NCBI RefSeq assembly: GCF_001522545.3
Contig: NC_031776.1
Span: forward strand, 30,780,342 to 30,844,341
DNA from: Parus major
Taxonomy: Eukaryota > Chordata > Aves > Passeriformes > Paridae
Length of the DNA stretch: 64,000 nt
Direction of reading: 5' to 3'
The notes beneath the pieces were generated by a model. That model saw nothing but the letters and a program-made list of their open reading frames with translations, was not told the origin of the DNA and did not search any database. Shown here one piece after another: positions 40,301 to 53,910 of the stretch; the stretch's first letter is position 1; each line of letters begins with the position of its first letter. The position numbers were made by a program, and so were the translations under genes.

Positions 40301-43300
40301 CAAGGGTGTGCCCTAAACACACAAAGTTTCACATCCTTCCCCCTTTCTTGGATGAGGATCCTGGGAGTTAAATCTCCACCACGTCCAAGCTGAGCAAGGT
40401 AGGAGCTAAAGGGATCTATCCCCAGCTGGTGCTGGTAAAGCCAGAGACCTCAGGAGGGTCTCAGTTATGCTTCCCAGAGTTATAAACTCTTGAACTCTGC
40501 ATCCAAGCTCAGAATCCTCAGGGACACATAGATCCAAACCTGGAATTCAGGTAGGGAGGAATAAGTAAAACAGGTACAGCATAACTTGTTTTCACACAGA
40601 CAGCACCAGTGGGTAAAAGTGAGATTTCAGTGCTTTGCTGGGGAGACAGGACCCATCAATAAGATTTGCTCCCTTCCATGAACAAGGAAAACCCTTGTTT
40701 TTTTGTGGTGCACTGCATGTGGCTGTGTACTTTACAAACCATTCTGCTCCCAGGACTGCACCCAAAACTTTCATCTGGGTGATAAATTCTTAGTAATGTC
40801 TTAAATTAAAGCTTTTTCCTGTGACAGGAGAATTTTCAAGTAATCAAAAAGAAAAGCAATTCGCTTGATTAAAGATAAATTGGTAAATATAAATGACAGA
40901 ACTGGTTTCCCATGAACATTTGGATGCATTCCTAATCAATAACACCAGGACAGAGCTGTAGTTTAAAGGAAGGAATTTACTAGTTTTAGGAAAGCACATC
41001 ATTAAATCCTAGACAAGTCTACAGATTCTCAAGCAGAGAGACAAGGAGAATGGCCAACCCGAGGCCTAGGCTACCTTTGTCAGTCATTAGGTGATCTCTT
41101 TCATTTACTGCTGTAGCCTCAAAATATAGATGAAGATCTTGGTCTCAAAATTTAGAGCTAACAGCCAGTGACATAACACAGAGCTGTTTATTAAAATGTT
41201 ACGCCAGGTTTCACTTTAGTGCTTTCCTTCATAGCAGCAGATGTTGAAAATCCTTAATGACTTAGCTGAACTTGTAATATTTTCTAAGTGTTTCTCATAT
41301 GTAACTGCAAAGAGAACCTGGGCCTTTTACCTCTAGTATAATATGGGGATTAAACAGGTCTAATTATTGATAATTAGAATTTTAGCATGGATTAGTGTTT
41401 CAAACTCAGATGAGGTTGATATTGAATAAAAGCGACTTCTATCAGCTGGCTGCTCAGTGACCTCTAAGAAATATTACAAGTTGGTAGTGGACAGGTGTCT
41501 ATATGATTAAAATACACTTTGCAAGAACAGTTGGCACCCTGGAATTTTCTTATTACTAATCTATAATCTGCTCCCTCCAGCTCATAAATTCCAAGTATTC
41601 AGGGGCATTGAGATGTCATTTAAAAACAAGGAGGATACAGTGTTCATTGCTAATCTTGCAAACAAAGTACCTCTGTTTCTAGAGCAGTTTTGACTCCCAT
41701 GCTCTTGTACACTGCAAAGATTATCAATCACACTATTAAAACTCATTAATTATACGTTAGGTACCAACATTAAAAACCAAATAAAAACCTATGGTGCTGT
41801 AGGTTCTCTGTCAAAATGTCACAGCCAGCACCATGTATGGTGTTCACTGTAAAGACAAAAATACACACAGCACCAACAAAGTAGAATCATATAGGGAGTC
41901 CTACATATGCATGAACCAACATTAATTGAATCAATATTCCCAGACACCCACAGAGAACTCAAGTATTTTTGGTAGTAAAAACTGCCAAAATGTTTTTGGC
42001 AGGAGAAGGTGGGCCCAACCTCAAAACGAGGTGGTTCTCTGGCTAGGAATCAAGGAAACAGCTTTGTGTTTGAGTAGGATTTAGGGGATGGGATGGGGAA
42101 ACATCACCATACTTGATGGCTTTTGAATAACCAAGCCCATAATACAAGCCTCAAGCCTTTAACCTGCTTCTCTTTAACCCATTCAAAGATTTTGTCTGAG
42201 AATATGTGAGAAAAATATTTTCCATTCATTTTCTTTCTTGTTACACCAATTTGGACTGAAGAGAGGCAGAGCCCTTCAGGCTTAGGCCTCGTGGCAGATG
42301 CAGCTTCATAGAAATGAGAGACTTCCCAAAATTATCAGGGAAGTTTTTGTGGACTTATCATTTACTCAAATCTGTGTCAATGACAGAAAATAGGAAAACC
42401 TTGTACAGAATCTAAACAGGGAAGGACACTTCGGTAGAATCAATCCCCAGCAGTTTAAATACACTTGGCAAGGTGTTTTCCCTCTTAGAAAAGGAACATT
42501 GTTTGGTCTGGCCCTGTTCAAGATGCTATAATGTTTATAAGAATATAAAACAACAGTTGCTAAGCTTGCACTGTTGTGCTGTAGGGGAAGGACCATGGAT
42601 CCATCCAGGAACAGAGCCCCAACCTCAACATGGGAACAAAACACAGACAAGATTAATTAGCTCAAGAAAGGTAATCTTAATTTTGTGGAAAAAAGTGAGG
42701 GATAAACCACATTAAAAAAACCAAAAAAGTTTTATAATGGTTCTACTAGCAAAGTCCTACTAGAAATTTCCTCCTAGGAATTTTGTTAAATTGATTTTCT
42801 CAGCCACTAATTTCCTCCACAGGTAGTAATCGAAATATAGGGACAAAACCACTGCTAAGCAACTCTCAGCATTTACCCCTCCAGTATCCAGTTTAAATCC
42901 ACGAAAATGAGTCTGCATTTTACATATCTTTTAGATGGAGTGGTTAAAAGGAAGAGTAAGAACAAGAATGTGTGCAATCAAAGCAGGTATTCATGCACCT
43001 GTTTTAAACACATTTCTATCACATTTTCCAGCAGAATAGCAATAAAATAACCTGCTCAAACTGAACCACAATCACAAAAAGTTAAAAACTGAAGACAGCA
43101 CTGTTAACAAATTGCAGATGCATGAGACTCATCCAGAAAGACCTCACAAATCAGCAATGAGAGGAAGAGAGAGCAAATCATGCAGAAACTATTTAATCAA
43201 TGAGTAAAGACAATTATAACATCTGTTAATCTTTTGTGTAGGTTATAATTAGATGCTGTGGAGGAGTAGCCTTTAAGGGGGAGGCAGTGAATCCTTTAAC

Positions 43301-46300
43301 ATCTGCTAGAAGGGCAAACACTGTGCAATAAATGACTTTAAATGCAATCAGCAAAATGAGAGCTGAGCAGAGTTCACAAAAGACCTGTATAAAAGATTGA
43401 GGATAACAAAATATTTTGCCAAAGGTCAACTCCTGCAGCACTAGAGCCTGAATAATGAGTTCTAGTTTATAGGCCACATCAAAAACAAACGTGATTGTAC
43501 CTCTGAAAAACAATTCTTTCCTCATTTGTGTCATTATAGCAAAAGTACATGCTGCTGCTGTATATCACGTCAGCTTAATGACTTATTAGGGCTCTATCTA
43601 TCAACCTTGAACAATTTAGAATAAACAGGTAGGTGCAATGTATTTTAAAGGCCAAAATTCAGTCTGATTAGACTGACACAGAACTGCATCATACTGTAAA
43701 AGTGATGTGATTCTGATTTCAAATAATTAATCATTCAATAGCTTCTAAAAGATCTAATTATTTTCTCATTTTGCCGTTGAAAACAACCATATGCTTTAAG
43801 CTGTTCCTCACTGAAAACGTGAGTCCAAGAGGGAGGTATTTTATCCAGTTTAACATGGCCCTCTACTGGCAAAATAACCCCCCAAAATCTTACCACTCTA
43901 GCATTTTGTCAGATCATTTCAGAGCAGCAGAAAAGATCCTACATTTTACAGCAGTTACACCAAATCTTAGAAGATAGAGTAGATCAGAGATTTAGGACTT
44001 TGCATAAATTAAGTCATCACTTAATCTCTCCAGAATCCCCTTGAGGAGAGCATTACTTCCTTTCACCCACCAGATGCAGCTCTGGCCATCAGCAGAGCAC
44101 TGAAGAAACAAGCCAAGTGCTCATATCTAGAGGAGTAAGTAATTTTAGAAACAAATGCAGTCCTACTTGTGTCAAGTTGTGCTGTGCTCCTCAAGGATTG
44201 CCACTGACTCCCCACAGGATTGATGCACACATGTGATTTCAGTTTGCACAATTAGCTAATACTTAGTATAGGCAAAACGAGCATAATAGATCCCAGCTGC
44301 CAAAAGGACACTGTTTGAAATACAAATGCTAACTCCCATCAAAAGCAACTCCACTGCAAAAGAATTCCTGCTTCCTTCTTTTCCCCGCCATTGCTGAAAA
44401 TCCTCAGTTGTGATTCAATACAGCTTCAATCAAAGTGAAGCAGACAATGAAATTCGGCTCTGTTGTTGCATGTGGTAATTAACTCTTCCTATTTGTATTA
44501 TGTTTGAGCAACAAAGAAACAAAAGGATACGGTAAAGTATTGAATTTAACAATTTAGATAACGATGAATTATAATAATCAATTAGTATTGTCAAAGAAAA
44601 TAATTTGTGACATGTATTTGATTCTGTCCAGACCTATTGTGTGCACACACTGTCCAAGGCTGGTTTGGCTCTGGAAAACAAATAGATTTGTCCTGTGGAA
44701 AGCTTATCAAACATACAGTTTAACACTGGCATTTGTTCTTGCTGCATGTCAATATTAATAGTCCACATTTCAGCAACATAATTTTTATCCACTGCTTTAT
44801 AATCCAACCCGCTTTTCAGGGTCTGCATCATTCATAGCCCATAGACAATGTCACAGCCCGTTTCCAGAAGCCATTGCTGCTGTACAAACCCCGTTTATCT
44901 GATCCACCTGAATGCCAAGCAATGGGCACATAAAAGATTTCCCAGAGTTTTTCACATAATAGCTATCTAACTTTTCATCCTGAAAACATCATGACTAATT
45001 CACATAACCATCAAGGAAAACCTAACGTAATTCAGGTTCCTGCATGCTGCACGAGTCCTATCAGCAGACAGTACAGAACAGAGCATTACAAGTGTTAATG
45101 GCTCATGTTCTATTTACATTGTACATTTATCCTCTTTTAGTAATAAAACAGCATATTACATGCTTTAACTTCTGAAGGTATTCTGGCAGCTTTGGCATTT
45201 CTTCAGCATAACTGCAGTCCTGCCAGGAGCTGAACACGTGCAGAGCCACACACGAGCTGCAGAGCATCCTGCTACATTTGGCCCTGGCTGCACTGTGCTG
45301 AGCTCCTCAGCCAGCTGAGCTTCCCTCTGACACCTTTGTTCTGCATCTTTTATCCCAACCCCAATCCCACTTGTCAGACGATTACAGGCTGGAGTCTGCT
45401 CTTATTCCATTTCTTTTCAGATGGCGAGAAAGCCCAAAGAATTGACATTCTCTTGGCAATTGTCCCTTTCAATGCCATCCCAGAATATTATCAGATTATA
45501 CTCTGTGTCCATGGGCAGATTTCTCTGGAAAAATCCAACCAGGGCATCCCTTGGCTGAAAAGTGAGCTCAATCTATATCCTAATTTGCTACATTGGTACA
45601 TAAGAAAGAAAATGTAAATGTGAGAAGGAAAATGCAAAAGAGGAAAATGAAAATTGGATGCCCACAGGCTCATCAGGTTTTGAGTGTCTGCTTCTGCTTT
45701 TAAGGGAATTAGCTGAAGATTAGCTCATGACTAAAGTGGAATTGTACCCTCCTGCTCTACATTTACTGGGGCAGGAATTCTACTTCCATAAATCTAAGCC
45801 TCCTAAACACTTATACACAATTCATGTACAAAAACAATACCATAGGAACCCATGAAGTTTTCTTTAAAAGCTGTAAAATTCACATTTTTCAGATTAGAAT
45901 TTGCATTTAAAATTAAGGTGAGAAGGATAAATGGAACATGAGTAGGGCTTTTTTATTCCCATGTTGTTCTAACTGTTCTGAAGATTTCAAAGCCATTTAT
46001 TTGCCAACAACACCTGAAACGTGTAAATTATCAGTTCATAATAGCAGATCACCTTTATTGGCCATAAGGTGACAGAGGGAAGGAAAGACTGGCTTTCAGG
46101 GGTCAGTGATAGGGACCAAACCTGTTCCATCTCCCCAAAGGAAGGCTTCTATCAAAACTCTCTGCTCTTCACTCCTGCTTTTGGTGAAAGCTTCTGAGCC
46201 ACAAAAATGTCTTTTAAAGACCATATAAACCTTTTAAATAGCATTTCCCAAAAATGAGGATGAACACCTGAGGAATAAAAATACGCTCTTATTTACACAC

Positions 46301-46894
46301 CCATTTGAAACACCAAAAGCCTTTGCCATTCCCATGGTATTAATGCAGAGCTAAATTTAGGTTGGTTCCCCCCACCCCTCAGGAGAATATGCTTCCATTG
46401 CAAAGACAGAACAACAGCTCCTGAACTGAACAGTATTTTGACCTGCCAAGCCACATTATAGCATCAAAAAAGAAGAGCTGGACAGTTTTGATCTGCTGTA
46501 GAAACAGGGTCACTTGAGAGGGGCATCTGCAGTTGTAGCCCTTTTGACCTTAATAAGAAGCCCCAAAAAATCTGTTGCTGAGTGGGACTGAGAGGCCTTG
46601 TAAACAAAGTCAGTAGCAAGGAAAGCAAACCAAAATAAATAGTGTTGATAATTCATGAGGAACCCTCTGATTCCTACCTGATTGATTTCTACTGACTTAC
46701 CCTCATACACTTGCCAATCATAATTTTCTGATTTTAACTCTCAGAAATGTGCTTTGTCTTCACAAAGATCATTAAACAGAGGTAAACAGTAATAAAAAGT
46801 TCCTCATACACAGTACTGTGATTATGTTACATCCTAGAAGAAGCCACTACAACTGAAATTACAGTAATTTAGAATGGGCTTCTGGTGAAAGACT
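34391..46894. other. Unique non-coding stretch, no gene seen
   Basis: No supported exon, RNA gene or intact repeat. Open frames reach about 108 codons (36261-36587) with no recognisable content. A run with little repeat character and many TAAT-core and other AT-rich factor-like words lies at about 43200-45160. A short word resembling the MIR aagtcacttaacctctc segment occurs at 44011-44030 but is too short to call. Homopolymer tracts occur near 40087-40130. Confidence 0.65.
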
Positions 46895-47010
46895 GAAATG
46901 AGAAGCAAGAGACCTGGGGTTTGTTACTTGCTTTTGAAGTGGGTAAACTAAATTTTAATAAACCACATCTATGGACCAGTTTACTCCTCGGTCAAACACA
47001 GATAATTCCA
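46895..47010 (+). mobile_element. Possible MIR / CORE-SINE relic
   Basis: The stretch contains agagacctggggtttgttac, which resembles the MIR phrase around the tRNA B box. About 65 bases later comes ggaccagtttactcctcggt followed by cagataattcca, which resembles the MIR core phrase ctcagtttcctcatctg...ataat. The order and approximate spacing agree with MIR on the plus strand, but the sequence between is heavily diverged. It could be chance similarity. Confidence 0.4.
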
Positions 47011-49054
47011 TGCCAATCACAGCAGCTAGTTGTCCTGAAAATTAGTTAATCTCTGGTCAGAAAAACAGTTGTATCACACAAACAGCAGGCAGAACTGCAA
47101 GTTTTTTCACAGCAGCTCCCAGAATGCGAGTTTTTCTGCTTTGATATTTCAGGATGTGATGTGATTCTTAACATAAATCACTCCAAACAAAAATTACAGT
47201 TTCTCATATAATTGAGAATTCATTCTATCCAAAAGGTATCAGATTTCAAAGCACTGTATGATTCTCTCTTTTAAACTTATACTCCTCCAGAACTTGAGCA
47301 GGAGCTAAAAATGAAAAATAATCAAGTTCTGTTTGAAATAAATGCCCGCATAAGAAACAAAATAATTTTTAAAGAAAACTGTACAAAAAAACTACGAGGA
47401 ATTTATAATAAAAATTCCAAATAATCCCAAATATTCAAATAAATATAATTCAATTACAAGAGAACAACCTTCAGAGAGCCCAGGTTTTGTTCACTCAATG
47501 ACAGCACTCAGGAGACTTTAAGAATCTTAAAGTTTCATCACTTAAATTAAGAGAGAGCCACTTCAGCATAATCTCATACAAACAAAAGCCAGAATGAAGT
47601 TTTCATTTGTCCTGAACCTCAGTCAGATGCATGGCTGTAATTACTCCTAACAACTACATACTTGCCACTCTTTTAATTAAAACAAAACTACAAATAGCAA
47701 TGCTGACACACTCCTAAAGAAAATAAGCTTTACAGAGATGATAGAAACACCAAAACAGCAAAAGCCTTACTTGCAGCAGTTCAGTCAAAACATGCCAGCC
47801 CTGGAGAACTCAGAACCGTAAGAAGTCTTTGCAGTCCAGAAATTCTCTTGAGTTTATCCAGTGTTTATTTACTGAGCTTTAAAAGTCTGTGGTTAGAAGA
47901 ACAGAGCTAGCTTTCTACACCCTCCACAGCACCAAAGTCCTCCAGTAACAGCAGACATGAAGTTTGCTGATAGTTGGGTTTGCTGCTGCTATGTAGTTGC
48001 TCAGTACTTGTAAATACAAGCTCTGTGGACAAAGTCCCAAATGACATCACAGGCAGCTGCTTATTGTTGAGTCTTTATTAACCGACTGTCAAAAAAGAAA
48101 GGAGAGGAGGAAAGAAAAGCCCAAACTATCTTCCCTGCAGCACAATTTGCATCTTAGTAGGAGTTTCAGGGCTACACATATAAATACTTCTGTTTACCCA
48201 ACTGATGTTTTTCTAGAATGATTAAACAGTGTTTGCAGGGAAAGCAAAAAAAGTAAGAAAAACTTAAATAGCTTCACCACGTGAAGAACACAGGGGGGAA
48301 AAAAAAAAGAAAAAAGAAAACACCAGCACTGCCTTTTTCACAATTTATCACAGAATTCTCCTAATTCTTTTGTTTAACAATATGGGTGCGAACCTGCCTG
48401 GATTTTAAAGCGCAGAGCAGAGGACTTAAGTAGGTTGAAATGAAAGTTTCAACTGATTCCAAATTTAAAGTTACAGAATTACAAACTTTTTTATATCCTT
48501 TGCAAGACTTAAGACAGCTTCAGTAACAGTACATTTTGTGGAAAACCCTCTTACTTTCCAAAGATGAAAATACAAGAAAGCAAGAAACAGCATCAAATAC
48601 AGTCATTCACAAGGTGCTAAGGGCATAAATACTGACCTTTCCTGCTCAGAGGGGAGGTCCAAGACTAAGCATCACTGTGGAGCCAAAACACACATCAACT
48701 CCCACCGAGGCACAGGGCACTCACTGGAGAACTAGTCCAGCTCCTAATCTGAATCTGTCACAGAGTTCCTGCTGAAAGAGAGGGGCTGGGACTCTGTGCC
48801 TTGATTTCTCAGAAGTCAGTCCTTTCAAGTCAGAACTTCAAACGCTGAAAGAGCTCCACCAAGGCTTGTGACAGACTGAGCTCTCTTATCTGTGCGCGTT
48901 TCCACACGAAGAGGTTCAATATTGGAAACACCTGGCCACTCACATCTAAACAGCCTAAACTATCCCACAAACAACAAAACAAGCGAAACTTGAGCTCAGG
49001 GATGAGCGGAAGCCAAGTTTTCACTGCTTTTTTAATTGCTACACATAAAAGCCT
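47011..49054. other. Unique AT-rich non-coding stretch, nothing recognised
   Basis: I see no gene, RNA gene or well-preserved repeat. A purine-rich run of G6 followed by interrupted A tracts lies at about 48293-48320. Just upstream, CTTCAC-CAC-GTGAAG (48272-48286) is a small palindrome containing a CACGTG E-box. CpGs are slightly more frequent around 48890-49010. Confidence 0.65.
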
Positions 49055-49140
49055 CAGCCCAAATTCTGCCTGTATTTACAGAGAGAAAACCAATCTTGGG
49101 TCAGATCCTCATCTGCTGTAAATCAGGCTAGATGCAATTA
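49055..49140. repeat. Ancient amniote interspersed repeat relic
   Basis: Two phrases appear in close order: cagcccaaattctgcctgta at about 49055-49074, and gggtcagatcctcatctgct followed by gtaaatcaggctagatgcaa at about 49097-49136. Both resemble conserved phrases of an old, partly palindromic interspersed repeat known from turtle, crocodilian and bird genomes (ggccaaattctgc..., and cagatcctcagctggtgtaaatcagc...). The family name is not assigned here because it cannot be checked. Divergence is high and function is not implied, although such relics are sometimes retained as regulatory DNA. Confidence 0.55.
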
Positions 49141-52100
49141 CACACCTGAACAAGAGCAGTCAGCTGAAAGCCTGCTTTTAGACTGAAAGAGTGCCATTAA
49201 AAACATTTGTGTGACCTTAATAACAGAGTGCCCGATTTTCTTGGTGCTTGCCCTGAGTGGCAGCAATACCCTGCTGACACAGTGGTGCTGAGTTCATTGC
49301 AACTGCTCATGTAGGCAATTGCTACTTCTGCTGCTTACTGCCTCTAAAATATAAATTTGTACTTTTGATGGAGGTCTTTTGTAAATCCATCATATTTATT
49401 CCTGTGGCTAATCAGCCTGTAGCACACAAGAAACACCACGCTGTGTAGCTCTGGGTTATATTTACCTCCCTGGCTCAAATACACAGGGCTGTGCTCCTCT
49501 TCCATTGCACCCAGCAATGGAAGGTTTTATACCTTGCTCATTAAGAGCTTGCCAGGCTGATCCAGGAAGTCTTCAAAATACTTTGAGGATGAAGTGGGCT
49601 ATGGGAGTAATAAATACTAACACATAATACTGAATCAGATCAATTTCAAACCATACAGCTTTAGTTCCAGCTTCACAAGTGCCATTTAAGCAAACATGAG
49701 CAAGGCCCTGTGCTTGGATATACAGCTCCATAAGGCTTCAGCTTTTTCCATGAGAAACAAACCCATAAGATCAGCAGAAGAGTTAGATTTTGCTTGAATA
49801 CGTCACAGATTAATAGCGTGCTTTCTCAGGCAAGGGATTAAATTCATTTTTTCACCTGCCATTAGAAGTAGTTATAAAATTTCAAAACACAGGTTACATT
49901 GAGGCTCTCCTGATGAGAAAACTGGCTTTGCCTGAGACACTAATGCAGACAAACATGTGCAGAAGAAAGGAGAAAAGTATAGAGTCATAAAAGAGGGAAA
50001 CCACTAGTTTAATTGAAAAAGCCAAGTACTTAATGAAATAAAAAAGGACGCGCCTTAAGGAAAATTTCAGCCTGTTCCCAGGAAGATTAGTAAAATTTAG
50101 CACTTACTAAATTTCCTAGGGTGTGTTAATGCATTTCCAGGCTAAGCACAACTGGGTGAGCAGGACTGGGACAGCACACACACAGCTCACATCTCTCTGG
50201 TCAGAGGCATGGACTTGAGCTGCCTGAAAGCAATTTTTCTGAGTTTTTTCAGAAATTGTGGTTCTTGTAAAAATAAATGCACAAAAAAAACGAGTTCTGA
50301 GATTTGTGGGTTTAACCAGCAAATTATTCTTCCCAAGAGGAGAATTGCCATGAGGGTGGACAAACAGATTTTGCATTCTTCAAATTACAGCACTTATTAA
50401 GGGAGTGGCCATTAGCTCACCCTGTCAGTGCACTTATCCATCTAATTTCTATTCTAAGTCATAAGATATAGCTGCTGGCTGTGCAGATACAACTTATTTT
50501 TGGCAGGAATGCCACAGCTTTTGCTAGAACAAAACTAACAGCAGAATTCAGTCCTGGACTAGCTGCAGGTTGAGTGAAAAGATAAAGTCAAAGTCATGGG
50601 CTGCAGTCATTTCTCCTGGCCTGATGTGCAGTGATGGGCTGAACTGATTCTTGTATCTGAGAAGATAATTCAGCTTCGTATTGCCTCATTTTTGATGAGC
50701 AGACAGGTAACATGACACATTACAAACTGATCTAAGTACATACAGATATTAAGAAAGCTTGTCAATTAACCCCTTGCAGTATGGGTAGGACCTCTTAAAG
50801 ACCCCATATCTCATACAAACACAAAATCCAAGTATTTCAGGTTCGCTGTCCACATTTGACTCTACTTTGTATTAACTTAGAAAGTTCCTCCTCACTAAAG
50901 AACCCAAAACAAGGACATCTCCCTGGAAAATGCAATGGTTGGCTGGGATGGAGTCACCTAAACTGTACCTTCACTGAAGCATGCAGGAATCCCTCAACTT
51001 GTGATGTGCTTGCTCACTTCTTACCAGCTCAGGAGCAGGAAACAGCTTGGACCCAGGTGTCTCGAGGTTCAGTCTCTCATCACACGCCCCTAAAGCTGCA
51101 GCAGAAGTGATCAGACCCACAGCCTGAAGAGTTAAAAGGGAGGTGGGAAGAGCCAAGTGCATTTTCCCCAAGAGATGTCCCACTGTGCTGAGAGTTCTGT
51201 GTGATTCAGTGCAGTTTCAGACAGCCAACCCATGTAAAAGCCTTTGTTTTACTCTCCAACTACTGCTGGGGCAAGGACAGACAAGGTGACAGGCCAAAGA
51301 GCAGTTTAGTCTTTGTCAAAATTGTTAAAATCCCAACAGATCGTAATGTGATAGAATATAAAATGCTAAACTGTTGTATTTTTATCCCACAATAAATACT
51401 TAGATCACTGGAGTGAAAGTTTTAAAAAAATATAATAAAATAGTTAAACAAATTGTAGGCTGCAGGATTTACCCTCTTTGGAGCTGCACATGGTTGAAAG
51501 TGTTGAGCTGGTTCCTAAAATATCATGGAAATTTCTCCAGTGTACTGAAGAGAAAAATGTTCTTTGAACATCACTATTATGCTCATTTTTATCAACACAG
51601 CTGAGTATGCCTTACAAAACATGTACCTACCCACAAGGATGTGAGGTGTCACAAGTTAACGCAGTAAACACTTTCCTGGGGTAGCTGGCTGAGCAGATAA
51701 ACAACTGACAAGTTGAAATAAGTGGAGAGAATAAAAGGAAAGGTGTGAGGGCAGTATATGAATCTCCTCAGATACTCACTGTCAAAAACTGGCCTTCAGT
51801 TGAAGCAGTTTGATCAGGCTGGTAAGCTTTTGATCACCAAGATAATTTGGTTTTTAGCCTTGCTAGGTGATTTTTCAAAGCTTTTTACCTCCCCTGCATG
51901 TCAAGAATAGGGAAAAGGTCCTTAGCAAAGGCAGCTTTTACTGCTGGAACAAACAATAGCTCTCTCTTCTGTCACATTTATGAATTTAAGCTTCAGAGAA
52001 AGCAGCAAATAGCATATAACAGTAACAGTAACTACACGCAGGGCTGGAGCTGACATCAGTCTGGTTTGTCCTCACGAGTTGTGCTCTGGCACTGCCCTGC

Positions 52101-52787
52101 TGCCCTCTCCAAGAGCTCCCAGACAGCTTCTGTGACAACCTATGTGCTCCTCAGTACCTGTCACTCCTGCAGCTAAAAAATATTATATTCTGCCTCCTGG
52201 AAGAGCACTTTTATGTGGAAACATTTACTCTAACTCACATCCCACACTATGGGAAATCCTGTCCTTAAGTGTCAGGATGAAGCCTTGACACCTGATTCTG
52301 ACACATAGGAAAAAGAAAGTCTAAAATGAAATGTTTAATCTAGCCTTTTCAGATGAGTTGAGAGCTAAAATGAGCATATATGATTGTTCCTGCCATAGCA
52401 CTGATTTGCAATCAATTTCTAAATCTTTTTCAGTTCCATAATTTTTGCTTCAGTAGAATTCTATGAAAAGCATTCATTGGAGAAAATTGATGGGATGTCT
52501 TTAAAGGACATGGCCTTTCACTACAAGTTGCCCCATTGTAAAATACGATATTAAGCAAATCATAAAAAGTTTGTTTTGAGTGTTTGCCACTTGAAACGGG
52601 AAGAAGTAGTTAGAACCTGGATTTTTTAATTACAAGGGAGCTCAGAAATATTGTAAATATGATTACAAAGTATAAGTACATAGGACTGACTCTCCTTAGT
52701 TCCACAGGTTAAGTCATTATTCCTTCTTTGCGTTTCCTGTTGTTTCTGGAATCAAACAATTGATTAGACCACCAGTGACCTTATCCA

Positions 52788-52832
52788 GAATTAATTGAAA
52801 TCAATGGCATTAGTGGATTCTGGAGCAGGCCC
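52788..52832. repeat. Possible ancient amniote repeat fragment
   Basis: The words attgaaatcaatggcattag and ggattctggagcaggccca resemble the tcaatgg...ggagcagg.ccc ends of old interspersed repeats common in reptile and bird genomes. Only about 45 bases match and the resemblance is loose, so this is a suggestion only. Confidence 0.3.
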
Positions 52833-53117
52833 AAAATCAATGCGTGTTCAAAGGCTTTTATATATCCTTAATCACACAAGTAAGCCTCTGCAAATTCAGA
52901 TTCCAGTGGATCCAATCATTAAATCAGTTCTGCAGTGTTTAACTTCACGTATGGACAGGGCTCCCCTGCTGGATATTGAAAGTGGTCTCTATCATGAGGA
53001 GAAGGTTACTCTCATAATCTATTTCTGATGAAAGCATGTATTTGTACAGGTGTCAGTGATCCAGCAGGGCTGGCAGCTAATGGCAAGGCTGACTAATTTG
53101 CACTCTCCTGCTGCCTC

Positions 53118-53226
53118 CTCGGACATGTCGCTGTGTGTCGGCAGCAGAGGTACCGGCTTGTGAAACACACATTCCTCCGATGCAAGCATCTGGCTTCTTG
53201 GCAGCCAAGTTGTGACAGGTTCTGCG
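53118..53226. promoter_or_regulatory. CpG-retaining patch, candidate regulatory element
   Basis: About six CpG dinucleotides fall in roughly 110 bases (in ctcgga, gtcgct, gtcggc, accggc, tccgat and tgcggc), whereas most of the window is CpG-poor. The patch also contains acattcct, a TEAD-type word, and several gcagc/ggcag words. This could be a hypomethylated distal element or a conserved non-coding sequence. There is no TATA box, initiator or adjoining exon to make it a promoter. The call is inference from base composition only. Confidence 0.3.
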
Positions 53227-53799
53227 GCAGCTGGGATGGCCCCATGCTCTTTCAGATGGTTAAATAGTCTTGTTTTTCAGCCCAGCTTTGTTTTCCTGCT
53301 GCACTCCTGGATGGAAGCCCATTTGCCCTTTTAATCAATGAACTGGCCGTTGGATGGGAGTAATCAGCCACATTTCTGTGCATGTCAGAGCAGAGATTTC
53401 TGCCCAGACACTGCCAGCCCTGCAGCCTTGCACTCTTGACTCCATGCTTAACCTTGTCCTGCTTCATCCTGACACCTAACACACCAAAGGAAGGACTGTA
53501 TTCCCAAACTGAGAGCAAACAATACAACAACATTCTTCATCCCTTAGTCATAGGATTTCCTGGATTTCATAGCTCCTGATTTGTACAGGAGACGGTATTC
53601 AGATCAACTAAAGAATACAATTTATTTATTTCAGATGGCTTTATAAACTGTCCCCCCATATGCATGCACCAGATGGAGATAAGAATCTGGCTGGAAGGTC
53701 TAGCCTTACACAGTGTGGCACAGAGGTAACAGCACATCAGATTATTGAGAGAAAAAATTATTCAGAGAAGATTCCATAAATCTGAAATAAATTTTATTT

Positions 53800-53910
53800 A
53801 AATTGCCTTTAAACATATTATGCAAATCCACAACATAACGAGCAGTTCCGAGTAATTCCCTCAAATAAATGAACGCATGGCACTACTAACACCAAATGTG
53901 ATAACGCAGA
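53800..53910. promoter_or_regulatory. Octamer-containing AT-rich patch, candidate conserved non-coding element
   Basis: The perfect octamer ATGCAAAT, the binding word of POU/Oct factors, lies at 53820-53827. Around it are several CpGs (aacgag, tccgag, aacgca, aacgca) and AT-rich words such as taattcc and aaataaat. Retained CpGs plus a recognised motif in otherwise unique sequence suggest constraint. One octamer is expected about once or twice by chance in 64 kb on both strands, so the evidence is weak. Confidence 0.22.

Noticed and set aside
43981..44040. Possible MIR fragment (aagtcatcacttaatctctc)
   Set aside because: Only one phrase of about 20 bases resembles the family and no flanking MIR words can be followed, so it is not supportable alone.
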